Part shown: positions 50,093-58,005 of the stretch, one piece after another
Numbering within the stretch: position 1 is the stretch's first letter
How the letters are laid out: each line of letters opens with the position of its first letter
Notes under the pieces: model-generated
What the model was told of the DNA's origin: nothing
The model's database searches: none
The model's input: the letters and a program-made list of their open reading frames with translations, nothing else
NCBI RefSeq assembly: GCF_000821085.1
Contig: NZ_CCXR01000001.1
Span: 4,051,001 to 4,115,000 of the forward strand
From: Bacillus sp. B-jedd
GTDB taxonomy: Bacteria; Bacillota; Bacilli; Bacillales; Cytobacillaceae
DNA: 64,000 nt
Direction: 5' to 3'
Made by a program: the position numbers and the translations under genes

Positions 50093-50925
50093 GTCAGTTC
50101 TGTATTCCGGTCAAGAATCCTCGTGTAATAACCGGGGAGGAGATCCAGTTCATGCGGGGTCAGCTGCCCTGAATAAAGAAGGCCGCTGTTTTCTTTCAGC
50201 TGCCGGAGGAGCCTTAGCATCACATCCTGGACGGTGAGCGGGACGCCGAACAATTCCGATAGGCTCGCCATCACCTCAGGTCTAACTTCGGGATAAACGA
50301 ATTTGGTCTTCTCCCCCTGAAGGGCGATGGAATAAAAATCGCGAATCAGTTCGGCCCGCGTGCCACTGCTTTTTTCCACGCTTAAGTAGATCTGCACAGC
50401 CACCCCTTTGCGGAGCCGGCGCTGGGAGATGCCAGCGAACTTCCTGCCGCCGATACTCAAATCGTAGCTTCCTGGGCAGTAGGACCCGATGATTTCCCTC
50501 GCTTCAATTGTTTTGCCGAAATCGCCGAACATTTGCCGGATCAGCATCCACATCGCATCATAGCCGCGATTGATATCAATGCTCCTTTCCTTTTCGGGCA
50601 AAATAAGGGAGATATTCAGGACGCCCTCATCAAGGGCGACAGCAAGCCCGCCTGAATTCCGGACAATTACTTCATATCCGCGGCTGCGGAGAAACTCCAC
50701 GCCTTCTTCAAGATTGGGAAGCTTTGTGTCCTGGATGCCAAGAACGACGGTATCGCGGTGGACCCAGGTGCGGGCGGTTGCCGGTGCGAGGTGCGAACCG
50801 ACCGAGGCACATAATGTATCGTCAATCGCGAACGATTCGATTGCAGGCATTAAAATGCCGGTTGTAGATTGGTCAATCAGCCGCCATTGGTCCTGGCGGA
50901 GCAAAGTGAGTGCCTCATTCAACAT
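50083..50925 (-). CDS. lipL: Octanoyl-[GcvH]:protein N-octanoyltransferase
   Basis: 280 residues of the BPL/LplA/LipB fold. LipL moves octanoyl from GcvH to E2 lipoyl domains in the Bacillus lipoate pathway. The lysine-lacking, cysteine-containing active site is visible as GSYCPGSYDLSIGGRKFAGISQRR, with RNSGGLAVALDEGVLNISL for substrate binding. The family nucleophile is the cysteine of GSYCPGS. Confidence 0.93.
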   Translation of the reverse strand: MLNEALTLLRQDQWRLIDQSTTGILMPAIESFAIDDTLCASVGSHLAPATARTWVHRDTVVLGIQDTKLPNLEEGVEFLRSRGYEVIVRNSGGLAVALDEGVLNISLILPEKERSIDINRGYDAMWMLIRQMFGDFGKTIEAREIIGSYCPGSYDLSIGGRKFAGISQRRLRKGVAVQIYLSVEKSSGTRAELIRDFYSIALQGEKTKFVYPEVRPEVMASLSELFGVPLTVQDVMLRLLRQLKENSGLLYSGQLTPHELDLLPGYYTRILDRNTELTKP

Positions 50926-50993
50926 AAACGGCCTCCTGCATATTTTAGGTTTATAAAGAGATTAGTCAAAGTTGAAAATTGATATTCAATGAA

Positions 50994-51207
50994 GTTGATT
51001 GGAACGGAGGGGACTGACTCCGGCGGGATGTAGCGGCACGTGGAGACCCCGCAGGCGTCTATGACGCCGAGGAGGCTCCAAAAAGACTGCTCCTGCGCCA
51101 TAGACTATTCGAGGAAGTGAACTTTCAGCTCGTCGCAAAGCTGCACGAAGCAAATTCAGGTAGATGCTTCGCCCCGCGGAAAGCATGTCCCCGGAGTGGA
51201 AATCAAC
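50994..51207 (+). repeat. Interspersed GTTGATT...AATCAAC repeat, copy 3 (214 bp)
   Basis: Same sequence as copies 1 and 2, running GTTGATTGGAACGGAGGGG to GTGGAAATCAAC and followed, like copy 1, by AATCAAGG. The rest of the 630-bp gap (to 51555) holds a TTTTGCAAAA palindrome at 51360 and AT-rich sequence; no gene is seen. Confidence 0.88.
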
Positions 51208-51555
51208 AATCAAGGAAAACAAACCTTAATAGTATTAAGTTTTACGCCAATCCACGCTTTAAATCGGTGGGCGATTTCATTGTTCAACCCCGTTATTATA
51301 GCATAGCGGCCACCTTCAATTAAGTGGCTTCCGCGCAGCCGGGAAGGATAGCTTGTCCATTTTGCAAAAAATTCCCTTGGAAAAAATATTTTTCGTGCGT
51401 TTTAGTTCACCATGAGATAAAATGTTTACTCAAGGAAACATTTTCGGTAAAGTGAATATATTGGTTGAAGGGATATACAACAGAATATGTATGCACGAAG
51501 CTTTGTTGCTATTTGCCCATACACTTAAATTTTCGCTTCGAGAGGGGTATTGATT

Positions 51556-52362
51556 GTGTCCGAAGAAGTTTTATTTGCCTTAGGGTTAACATTATTTGCG
51601 GGACTTGCAACCGGGATAGGAAGTTTGCTCGCCTTTTTTACCTCAACGACCAATACGAAATTCCTGTCGGTCACCCTTGGTTTTTCCGCCGGTGTCATGA
51701 TTTACGTTTCAATGATTGAAATTTTCTTTAAGGCCAAGACCGCACTTGTCGCGGCAATTGGCGATCATTGGGGAAATTGGGCTACGGTCGGCGGTTTTTT
51801 TGGCGGTATTCTGTTAATCGCTTTAATTGATAAGTTCATTCCAAAACAAAGCAATCCCCATGAATTGAAAACTGTTGAGGACATGCAGCCGGGAAAAGGG
51901 GTTCAGGATGCCGCTCTGCTGAAAATGGGCACCTTTACTGCCCTGGCGATCGGCATCCACAACTTTCCCGAGGGGATAGCGACGTTCACGTCCGCCCTTC
52001 AGGACCCTAAACTCGGGGTAGCCATCGCGATTGCAATTGCGATTCACAACATTCCGGAGGGAATCGCTGTTTCGGTACCGGTTTATTTTGCGACAGGAGA
52101 CCGTAAAAAAGCGTTCCGGCTGTCGTTCCTGTCTGGCCTTTCCGAGCCGATTGGCGCACTTGTCGCTTATCTGTTCCTTATGCCGTTCCTGAATGACATC
52201 ATGTTCGGAATCATCTTCGCAGCTGTTGCCGGCATCATGGTCTTCATTTCCCTTGATGAACTGCTGCCCGCGGCGAAAAAGTATGATGAAACCCACCTTC
52301 CGATTTACGGCCTGATCGCCGGGATGGCGGTCATGGCGGTCAGCCTTCTGCTGATTATTTAA
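51556..52362 (+). CDS. ZIP-family metal transporter (ZupT-like)
   Basis: 268 residues from GTG 51556 (GAGAGGGG about nine bases upstream; TTG 51550 is too close). Eight membrane helices. TM4 and TM5 carry the metal motifs HNFPEGIATFTSAL and HNIPEGIAVSVPVYFA, as in ZupT. It imports zinc and perhaps other divalent metals. No Zur or MntR box was identified in the upstream gap. Confidence 0.92.
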   Translation: MSEEVLFALGLTLFAGLATGIGSLLAFFTSTTNTKFLSVTLGFSAGVMIYVSMIEIFFKAKTALVAAIGDHWGNWATVGGFFGGILLIALIDKFIPKQSNPHELKTVEDMQPGKGVQDAALLKMGTFTALAIGIHNFPEGIATFTSALQDPKLGVAIAIAIAIHNIPEGIAVSVPVYFATGDRKKAFRLSFLSGLSEPIGALVAYLFLMPFLNDIMFGIIFAAVAGIMVFISLDELLPAAKKYDETHLPIYGLIAGMAVMAVSLLLII

Positions 52363-52399
52363 TCCTTGTAAAATCGCGGCATGAAACTAAGCTACTAGC

Positions 52400-52438
52400 A
52401 AAAAGCCCAGCCTTCTATTTAAAAGAGGCTGGGCTTTC
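52400..52438. terminator. Bidirectional terminator between the ZIP gene and pta
   Basis: Perfect twelve-base stem AAAGCCCAGCCT/AGGCTGGGCTTT with a T-run on each side. Confidence 0.88.
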
Positions 52439-52479
52439 TTCAGTTTTTAAGCTGTCTTAGAAATCAGTGCGGACAATTT

Positions 52480-53454
52480 CTACCTCAATGTCTGTGCGGC
52501 AGTGAGAAGCGCGAGATTATACACATCATCCGTGCTGCATCCGCGCGACAGGTCATTGACAGGGCGGTTGAGCCCTTGCAGCAGCGGGCCGACCGCTTCA
52601 AAGCCGCCAAGACGCTGGGCAATTTTATAGCCAATATTACCGGCTTCAAGGCTAGGAAAAACGAAAACATTGGCATTTCCCTGCAAAACTGAATCCGGAG
52701 CTTTTGCTACGGCCACTTCCGGAACAAACGCGGCGTCAAATTGGAACTCGCCATCAATGATAAGGAGCGGGTCGCGCCTCTTCGCTTCCTCGACAGCAGC
52801 CATTACCTTTTCCGTCTCAGGTGATCTTGCGGAGCCTTTTGTCGAAAAGCTCAGCATTGCCACACGAGGTTCGATATCAAACATCATTGCTGTCCTGGCG
52901 CTTTCGATGGCAATTTCGGCAAGATCCTGGCTGTCTGGGGCAATATTGATCGCACAATCGGCAAATACATACTGTTCATCACCGCGGACCATCAGGAATA
53001 CACCGGAAGTCTTCTTGACGCCTTCCTTTGTTTTAATGATTTGCAGCGCGGGCCTGACGGTATCAGCTGTCGAATGGGAGGCGCCGCTTACGAGCCCGTT
53101 CGCTTTATTCAAGTAAACAAGCATGGTCCCGAAATAGTTTTCGTCCAGAAGCAATTTCCGGGCATCCTCTTCGGTGGCTTTTCCTTTCCGGCGGTCGACA
53201 AAAGCCGCGACCAGCTCGTCCATCATCAAGTAATTGGCTGGGTCATAAATTTCTGCAGCTTCAAGGGAGACATCAAGCTTCCTGGCGCTTTCTTGAACCT
53301 GCTCGATATTGCCGATCAGGACCGGAGTAATGATCCCCTCCGCGGCAAGACGCCCCGCCGCGCGGAGAACCCTTTCGTCGTAGCCTTCAGGAAAAACAAT
53401 CCTCAAATTATGGCCCGTTATTTTCTGCTTAATATTCGAAAATAAATCGCTCAC
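52480..53454 (-). CDS. pta: Phosphate acetyltransferase
   Basis: 324 residues from GTG 53454 (AAAGGAGG). It converts acetyl-CoA and phosphate to acetyl phosphate and CoA. It has the signatures RIVFPEGYDERVLRAAGRL, LLDENYFGTMLVYLNKANGLVSGASHSTADTVRPALQII, MLSFSTKGSA and VFPSLEAGNIGYKIAQRLGGFEAVGPLLQGLNRPVNDLSRGC. The short single-domain form of Bacillus. Confidence 0.96.
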   Translation of the reverse strand: MSDLFSNIKQKITGHNLRIVFPEGYDERVLRAAGRLAAEGIITPVLIGNIEQVQESARKLDVSLEAAEIYDPANYLMMDELVAAFVDRRKGKATEEDARKLLLDENYFGTMLVYLNKANGLVSGASHSTADTVRPALQIIKTKEGVKKTSGVFLMVRGDEQYVFADCAINIAPDSQDLAEIAIESARTAMMFDIEPRVAMLSFSTKGSARSPETEKVMAAVEEAKRRDPLLIIDGEFQFDAAFVPEVAVAKAPDSVLQGNANVFVFPSLEAGNIGYKIAQRLGGFEAVGPLLQGLNRPVNDLSRGCSTDDVYNLALLTAAQTLR

Positions 53455-53627
53455 GTTCGACTTCCTCCTTTAGTTCTCATATCTTCAGCATACTCCAGTG
53501 GCAGTAAAATTCAAGGTCGAGTCCCGACTTGCAAAAATGTTCATTTATTCAGAAAGATTGACATAGAACAATCCTCATCTTCATTAAAATAACCCTTATT
53601 GATTCTTATTAAACGATGTATTGACAA

Positions 53628-53670
53628 CCCGGGCATGTTCCCGGGCAATTTGGCGAAACTATGATATAGT
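53628..53670 (+). promoter_or_regulatory. hemQ promoter region with paired CCCGGGCA repeats
   Basis: An extended -10 TGATATAGT ends at 53670, about 50 bp upstream of the ATG, without a good -35. Upstream CCCGGGCA occurs twice (53628 and 53640), 12 bp apart, following a TTGACA at 53621 that is too far from the -10 to pair with it. The repeats may be an activator site; this is speculative. Confidence 0.4.
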
Positions 53671-53720
53671 AGATGGGTGTATGAATCAGAACTATTGAGA
53701 ACTTTTGGGGAGTGATTTGG

Positions 53721-54464
53721 ATGAATGAAGCTGCAAAAACGCTTGATGGCTGGTACTGCCTTCATGATTTCAGGAGTATAGATTGGACAACCTGGAAGAT
53801 GACGCCTGCTGATGAGCGCCAGGCTGCAATCGATGAATTCAAGGGCCTGGTTGAAAAGTGGAATGCCACGATGGAGAACAAGGAAGGCAGCCATGCGTTG
53901 TATACGATTGTCGGTCAGAAAGCCGATTTCATGATGATGATTCTGCGTCCGACGATGGAGGAATTGAATGAAATAGAGACAGAATTCAATAAATCCAAGC
54001 TGGCTGAATACACTATTCCGGCACATTCTTATGTGTCTGTTGTGGAATTGAGCAATTATCTGAATGACGGGGAAAACCCTTATGAGAACCCGCATGTCCG
54101 CGCGCGTCTTTACCCAATGCTGCCAAAGGCGAAGTATGTTTGCTTCTATCCGATGGACAAGCGCCGCCAGGGCAATGACAACTGGTACATGCTTCCGATG
54201 GAAGACCGCAAGAAGCTTATGTACAGCCACGGGATGATCGGCCGCCAGTACGCCGGCAAAGTGAAGCAAATCATCACCGGTTCGGTTGGATTCGACGATT
54301 ACGAGTGGGGTGTCACGCTCTTCTCTGATGATGTCCTTCAGTTCAAAAAGCTTGTTTACGAAATGCGTTTTGATGAAGTGAGCGCGCGTTACGGCGAATT
54401 TGGCTCTTTCTTCGTCGGCAACCTTTTGGCCGAGGACAAGATTGATTCCTTCCTGGCAGTTTAA
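53721..54464 (+). CDS. hemQ: Coproheme decarboxylase HemQ
   Basis: 247 residues from ATG 53721 (GGGGAGTG upstream). A chlorite-dismutase-fold enzyme that converts coproheme III to heme b with H2O2, the last step of the Gram-positive heme pathway. The proximal heme histidine H170 is in [36 protein letters not shown]; the catalytic tyrosine Y143 and K147 are in [11 protein letters not shown]. It lacks the distal arginine pattern of true chlorite dismutases. Full length. Confidence 0.95.
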   Translation: MNEAAKTLDGWYCLHDFRSIDWTTWKMTPADERQAAIDEFKGLVEKWNATMENKEGSHALYTIVGQKADFMMMILRPTMEELNEIETEFNKSKLAEYTIPAHSYVSVVELSNYLNDGENPYENPHVRARLYPMLPKAKYVCFYPMDKRRQGNDNWYMLPMEDRKKLMYSHGMIGRQYAGKVKQIITGSVGFDDYEWGVTLFSDDVLQFKKLVYEMRFDEVSARYGEFGSFFVGNLLAEDKIDSFLAV

Positions 54465-54527
54465 ATCTTCCTACGACTTTATAACCTAAACATTCATCAG
54501 TGGGGTTTTATCCCCAATGATCGCTGA

Positions 54528-54558
54528 ACCCCCGGATAAAATGATTCCGGGGTTTTTT
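54528..54558 (+). terminator. Terminator of hemQ
   Basis: Stem CCCCGGA/TCCGGGG followed by TTTTTT. A smaller hairpin (GGGG/CCCC near 54502-54516) precedes it. Confidence 0.85.
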
Positions 54559-54595
54559 GCGTGCAAAATTCCCCGCCGCCAAAGATTGAGGTCTT

Positions 54596-54625
54596 GTCAT
54601 AAACCCTTTTCCCTTCTCATATGAT
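54596..54625 (+). promoter_or_regulatory. Sigma-E-like promoter upstream of gerQ
   Basis: GTCATAAA, 14 nt between elements, CATATGAT. This matches the mother-cell sigma-E pattern (GTCATATT / CATACAAT) in spacing and most bases. It lies about 130 bp upstream of the gerQ ATG. GerQ of B. subtilis is made in the mother cell. Confidence 0.6.
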
Positions 54626-54758
54626 TCAAGTAGCGAATCTTCACGCCCCTGCCCGGCAAAAGCCATTCGTGGGGGCTGTGGATATCGGCATTATCGCAGC
54701 GGGGCCGCCCCATTCGGTTGGGCAGTTTCCCTATGCTTATTTTTAAGGAGGGAATGTA

Positions 54759-55265
54759 ATGAATCCATATGGGTATAACACCGGCCAGCAGCAAGGATTC
54801 CAGCCATATTCCGAGCCTGCCCGCCAGGTTCCGGGACAGCAGCAAGGCTTCGGGCAGCAGGGTCTTGGTGGAGGGCAGATGGGGGGAGGGGTGCCTACCT
54901 ATTCCGGAGGGCCTTCAGGCTTAGGCTTTCCGCAAGGTACACCATCAACGGGTCCGCAAATCCCCGGCATGCTGCCGCTTGAGCAGTCGTATGTAGAAAA
55001 CATCCTCAGGCTTAATAGAGGAAAGCTGGCGACCGTTTATATGACTTTCGAAGGGACGAGGGATAACCAGAAAAGGCAGCAGGTCTTTAAAGGTATCATC
55101 GAAGCTGCCGGGAGGGACCACCTCATCCTAAGTGATCCGCAAACCGGCATGCGCTACCTGCTTTTGATGGTCTACCTTGATTATGTCACCTTTGATGAAG
55201 AAATCGAATATGAATATCCGTTCCAGGGAGGCGGCGCCGGTCTGAGTTCTTTTCCGCCGCGCTAA
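54759..55265 (+). CDS. gerQ: Spore coat/germination protein GerQ
   Basis: 168 residues. The N-terminal ~70 residues are rich in Gln, Gly and Pro (QQQGFGQQGLGGGQMGGG); the conserved domain follows: GMLPLEQSYVENILRLNRGKLATVYMTFEG...VFKGIIEAAGRDHLILSDPQTGMRYLLLMVYLDYVTFDEEIEYEYPF. In B. subtilis GerQ is needed to place CwlJ in the spore and is cross-linked by transglutaminase Tgl. AAGGAGGG precedes the ATG. It is B. subtilis YwdL by position. Confidence 0.94.
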   Translation: MNPYGYNTGQQQGFQPYSEPARQVPGQQQGFGQQGLGGGQMGGGVPTYSGGPSGLGFPQGTPSTGPQIPGMLPLEQSYVENILRLNRGKLATVYMTFEGTRDNQKRQQVFKGIIEAAGRDHLILSDPQTGMRYLLLMVYLDYVTFDEEIEYEYPFQGGGAGLSSFPPR

Positions 55266-55285
55266 CTGATTCCTTGTGCAAAAAA

Positions 55286-55327
55286 GGAGAACCGCATCTT
55301 TCCAGACGGCTCTCCTCTCTTTTTTTG
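55286..55327. terminator. Bidirectional terminator between gerQ and ywdK
   Basis: Stem GGAGA.CCG/CGG.TCTCC; TTTTTTT on the plus side and TTTTTT on the minus side. Confidence 0.85.
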
Positions 55328-55335
55328 CAAAAATA

Positions 55336-55707
55336 CTATAAATACTTTGTTGCACCTATAATGATCAATACCCATGCCGCAAGAAAGGCGACTCCTCCAA
55401 GCGGTGTAATCGCGCCAAGGACGCTGATTTTCGTCAAACTCAAAACATAAAGGCTTCCGCTGAACAAAATGATGCCCACAAGCATCAGCCAGCCTGCGGT
55501 TGAAAATAGGGAACTGGCGGGAACCTTTCCAAGCAAAAGACCAATGACCAGAAGGCCTGTCGCATGGAACATTTGGTATGTAACACCCGTCTTCCACGTC
55601 TCCAAGTATTTCGCCGGAAGCTTTCCTTCAAGGCCGTGCGCGCCGAAAGCGCCCAACGCCACCGCCAAGAATGCATTAATCGCTCCTATGATAATAAATG
55701 TTTTCAT
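55336..55707 (-). CDS. ywdK: DUF423 membrane protein YwdK
   Basis: 123 residues with four membrane helices: MKTFIIIGAINAFLAVALGAFGAHGLEGKL, then YQMFHATGLLVIGLLLGKV, a third helix and AFLAAWVLIIIGATKYL. The G-A-F-G-A-H-G and Y-Q-x-x-H-A signatures are those of DUF423. Function is unknown. AGAAGGAAGG precedes the ATG; ywdI follows upstream after 17 bp. Confidence 0.9.
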   Translation of the reverse strand: MKTFIIIGAINAFLAVALGAFGAHGLEGKLPAKYLETWKTGVTYQMFHATGLLVIGLLLGKVPASSLFSTAGWLMLVGIILFSGSLYVLSLTKISVLGAITPLGGVAFLAAWVLIIIGATKYL

Positions 55708-55724
55708 TCAGTAAACCCTTCCTT

Positions 55725-55994
55725 CTAAAAATCAAAAATTGAATCGCCGTTTGCTCCGTCACTTTCCTCAAGCTTCGGATCTTGGCTGCCTGGCACATGG
55801 ACAAGCGGAATTTCCCGCCGTGCTTCTGTCAAGGACGGTTGTGAAATGCTGCCCTTCCCTTCTTCAAGGATCACCTCACACAAGGTTTTAATCGAAGAAA
55901 TCTTCTCCCTGAGCAACTCCTCTTTTCCTGCCGACTTTGCCAGCGCGAGCTCTTCACCCATTTTTGCCAAAAGCGTCTGGATATGTATGTTCAA
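55725..55994 (-). CDS. ywdI: YwdI family protein (DUF5327)
   Basis: 89 residues from TTG 55994 (NIHIQTLLAKMGEELALAKSAG), which has GGGAGTG nine bases upstream; an ATG at 56018 lacks such a site. Helical N-terminal half with KISSIKTLCEVILEEG; the C-terminus DGANGDSIFDF is the family's signature tail. No function known. It is cotranscribed with ywdK by spacing. Confidence 0.88.
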   Translation of the reverse strand: MNIHIQTLLAKMGEELALAKSAGKEELLREKISSIKTLCEVILEEGKGSISQPSLTEARREIPLVHVPGSQDPKLEESDGANGDSIFDF

Positions 55995-56086
55995 ATCAAT
56001 CACTCCCTGCAGCTGCATGAAACAACAACTTCATTTTACATGATTCCCATTTATTTCGCACATCCTCCGTCCCTGGCACACGCACG

Positions 56087-56115
56087 TAAAAACCGGAAGC
56101 ATTTAAGCCTCCGGC
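56087..56115 (-). terminator. Terminator of ung
   Basis: Stem CCGGA.GC/GC.TCCGG with minus-strand TTTTTAC. Confidence 0.75.
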
Positions 56116-56133
56116 CGCCTAAAAATTTAAACT

Positions 56134-56850
56134 TCACGAATGCTGCGGCAGTATGATTTCCTCTACTAATTCGAGCGGAGGGAGTTCCCAGTCGATTTCT
56201 TCCTGTCCCATCGTTTTCAGCAGCTCATTCGTTTTTGAAAAAGGCTGGCTTCCAAAGAACCCTTTCCTTGCTGAAAAAGGGCTTGGGTGCGGGGAGGTGA
56301 TGACCCGGTGACGGGCTGTATCAATCAAATCCATTTTCGCTTGGGCCGGCTTTCCCCAAAGGATGAACACAACTGGCTTGTCCCGTTCGTTCAGCAGGGT
56401 GATTACCCGGTCGGTGAACTGCTCCCACCCTTTACCGTGATGGGAATTTGCTTCCCCCTGCCTTACGGTCAGGACGGTATTGAGGAGCAGGACGCCCTGT
56501 TGGGCCCATTTGACGAGATAACCATGGTCCGGCGTCTCAATTCCCAGGTCGCTGCATAGCTCCTTAAAAATATTTTTCAATGATGGCGGCGGATTGATGC
56601 CCGGTTTAACCGAAAAGCTTAGCCCATGCGCCTGCCCCGGGCCATGGTACGGATCCTGCCCGAGGATGACCGCCTTCACATCATCATACCCTGTCAGCAT
56701 TAGTGCATTGAATATATCCCGATACTCAGGGAATATTGTTTTCGCACGATATTCCTCTATCAAAAATTCCCGCAATTTTTGGAAATAATCTTTTTCAAAT
56801 TCCGGTCCAAGCAGCTCTGACCAGCTTGGCGGCAAATTGTTCTCAAGCAT
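56134..56850 (-). CDS. ung: Uracil-DNA glycosylase
   Basis: 238 residues of family 1 UDG. It removes uracil from DNA to start base-excision repair. The water-activating loop [18 protein letters not shown] and the leucine-loop [21 protein letters not shown] are intact. AAGGAGGGATACG precedes the ATG. B. subtilis ywdG by position. Confidence 0.97.
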   Translation of the reverse strand: MLENNLPPSWSELLGPEFEKDYFQKLREFLIEEYRAKTIFPEYRDIFNALMLTGYDDVKAVILGQDPYHGPGQAHGLSFSVKPGINPPPSLKNIFKELCSDLGIETPDHGYLVKWAQQGVLLLNTVLTVRQGEANSHHGKGWEQFTDRVITLLNERDKPVVFILWGKPAQAKMDLIDTARHRVITSPHPSPFSARKGFFGSQPFSKTNELLKTMGQEEIDWELPPLELVEEIILPQHS

Positions 56851-56948
56851 CGTATCCCTCCTTTTCTATCCTATTCCCCTTTTTTCTATCATTCTACCAT
56901 TCCAAACGGGGTAAACCGAAATAAGGCGCACGTTTCCTTGAATTTCAT

Positions 56949-56973
56949 GTTTATCGTGAGCGGGAAAGGTTAT
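56949..56973 (+). promoter_or_regulatory. Sigma-B-like promoter of the 57014 stress gene
   Basis: GTTTAT, 13 nt, GGTTAT: one mismatch in each element to the sigma-B consensus. It lies about 40 bp upstream of the ATG. Confidence 0.6.
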
Positions 56974-57013
56974 ATAAAAACTGTGGAAACAAATATAGAA
57001 GGAGGAATTCATA

Positions 57014-57337
57014 ATGTATAAAGTTGATGTTGTTGAAAATGGCGTCCAGGCAAGGGACAAGCTTTCGTTATTGGCTACGGAAGGGTACACGAAAGATGAA
57101 GTATACCTTTTTGCCCATGATAAAGACCGTGAGGAAGATTTGGCGGATGCGCTTGATGCCGGTGATGTCGGCATGAAGGAGCAAGGGCTGATCAACACAG
57201 TCACAAATGTTTTCAAAAAACGCGGAGACGAGCTCCGCGCGCAATTCGAATCTCTTGGACTGTCAGCCGATGAGGCGGCCCAGTACGAAAAAGAATTGGA
57301 CAAAGGGCGCCTAGTTCTCGTTGCCTGCAAGAAATAA
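57014..57337 (+). CDS. General stress protein (YflT/17M-like)
   Basis: 107 residues: MYKVDVVENGVQARDKLSLLATEGYTKDEVYLFAHDKDREEDLADAL, followed by a helical C-terminal half rich in charged residues. This is the general stress protein 17M/YflT family, with the G-Y-x-x-D-E-V-Y-L-F turn. Function is unknown. It has a sigma-B-like promoter and a strong GAAGGAGGAATTC ribosome-binding site, and stands as a single transcription unit. Confidence 0.85.
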   Translation: MYKVDVVENGVQARDKLSLLATEGYTKDEVYLFAHDKDREEDLADALDAGDVGMKEQGLINTVTNVFKKRGDELRAQFESLGLSADEAAQYEKELDKGRLVLVACKK

Positions 57338-57341
57338 TTGT

Positions 57342-57374
57342 AAACCCCGGAGCAGTGGGCTCCGGGGTTTTTTA
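57342..57374. terminator. Terminator between the stress gene and the TorD-like gene
   Basis: Stem ACCCCGGAG/CTCCGGGGT with TTTTTT on the plus side; minus side TTTAC. Serves mainly the plus-strand stress gene. Confidence 0.9.
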
Positions 57375-57392
57375 ATGGTTAATGAGTCTATC

Positions 57393-57989
57393 TTAATTAT
57401 GCTCTGCCAAAAGGTCTTTCTCCACAAACTCTGAAACTGACAAAACAAATTGATCCACAAAAGGATTATTAACTTTTCCTTGTGCGGCCACCTTAATGGA
57501 TGAAACAAGTGGGGCCAGGTATATTTCAACAACGTCCCGCTTCAGCTTTCCCAGCTGGTCAAGATATTCCTTGTCTTCCTGCTCGGCCGCTTTCGCTTCC
57601 TCCTTCAGTATAGAGGCGGCAAAGCCGGTAAGGGCAGCTATATGGTCAGGATAAATCTCCTTTTCAAGCGGGAAATAATAGCCTGTTCTTTCGTACATTC
57701 CGATGAGGCGGAGGAGGCTGTTCCTTTTCACTTCTTCATCCTGTCCAGGCGCACGGTAGCTTGAATAGTATGGGGAGATGAAATGCTCCCCCGGGATGCT
57801 GAAATGATTTTGAAGCCAAAGATCGGCTTCTTCCCGGTTATAATGGCCGTGAAATGGGAGCTCGCCGTGAAACTCGACCGGGATGGATTGGAAGAAATCC
57901 TCGTATGTGTTCCATTCTCCCATCCAGATGGCTGTGAAAAGATCGGCCATGGCGATGAGCCCCTGCTGTTCTTCCTGTATGTTGTTCAT
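57393..57989 (-). CDS. TorD/DmsD-family molybdoenzyme chaperone
   Basis: 198 residues, all helical. The family's substrate-binding pattern appears as GEHFISPYYSSYRAPG (E/F-x-P-Y-x-S) and YPDHIAALTGFAASIL (P-D-H-x-x). Such proteins bind the Tat signal of a molybdenum reductase and hold it until cofactor insertion. It is the last gene after the catalytic subunit, 17 bp apart, so that subunit is the likely client. Confidence 0.85.
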   Translation of the reverse strand: MNNIQEEQQGLIAMADLFTAIWMGEWNTYEDFFQSIPVEFHGELPFHGHYNREEADLWLQNHFSIPGEHFISPYYSSYRAPGQDEEVKRNSLLRLIGMYERTGYYFPLEKEIYPDHIAALTGFAASILKEEAKAAEQEDKEYLDQLGKLKRDVVEIYLAPLVSSIKVAAQGKVNNPFVDQFVLSVSEFVEKDLLAEHN

Positions 57990-58005
57990 TTATTATCCTT
58001 CCCCT

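Noticed and set aside
53541..54269. 242-residue minus-strand open frame
   Set aside because: Antisense to hemQ, whose heme ligand and catalytic residues are clear.
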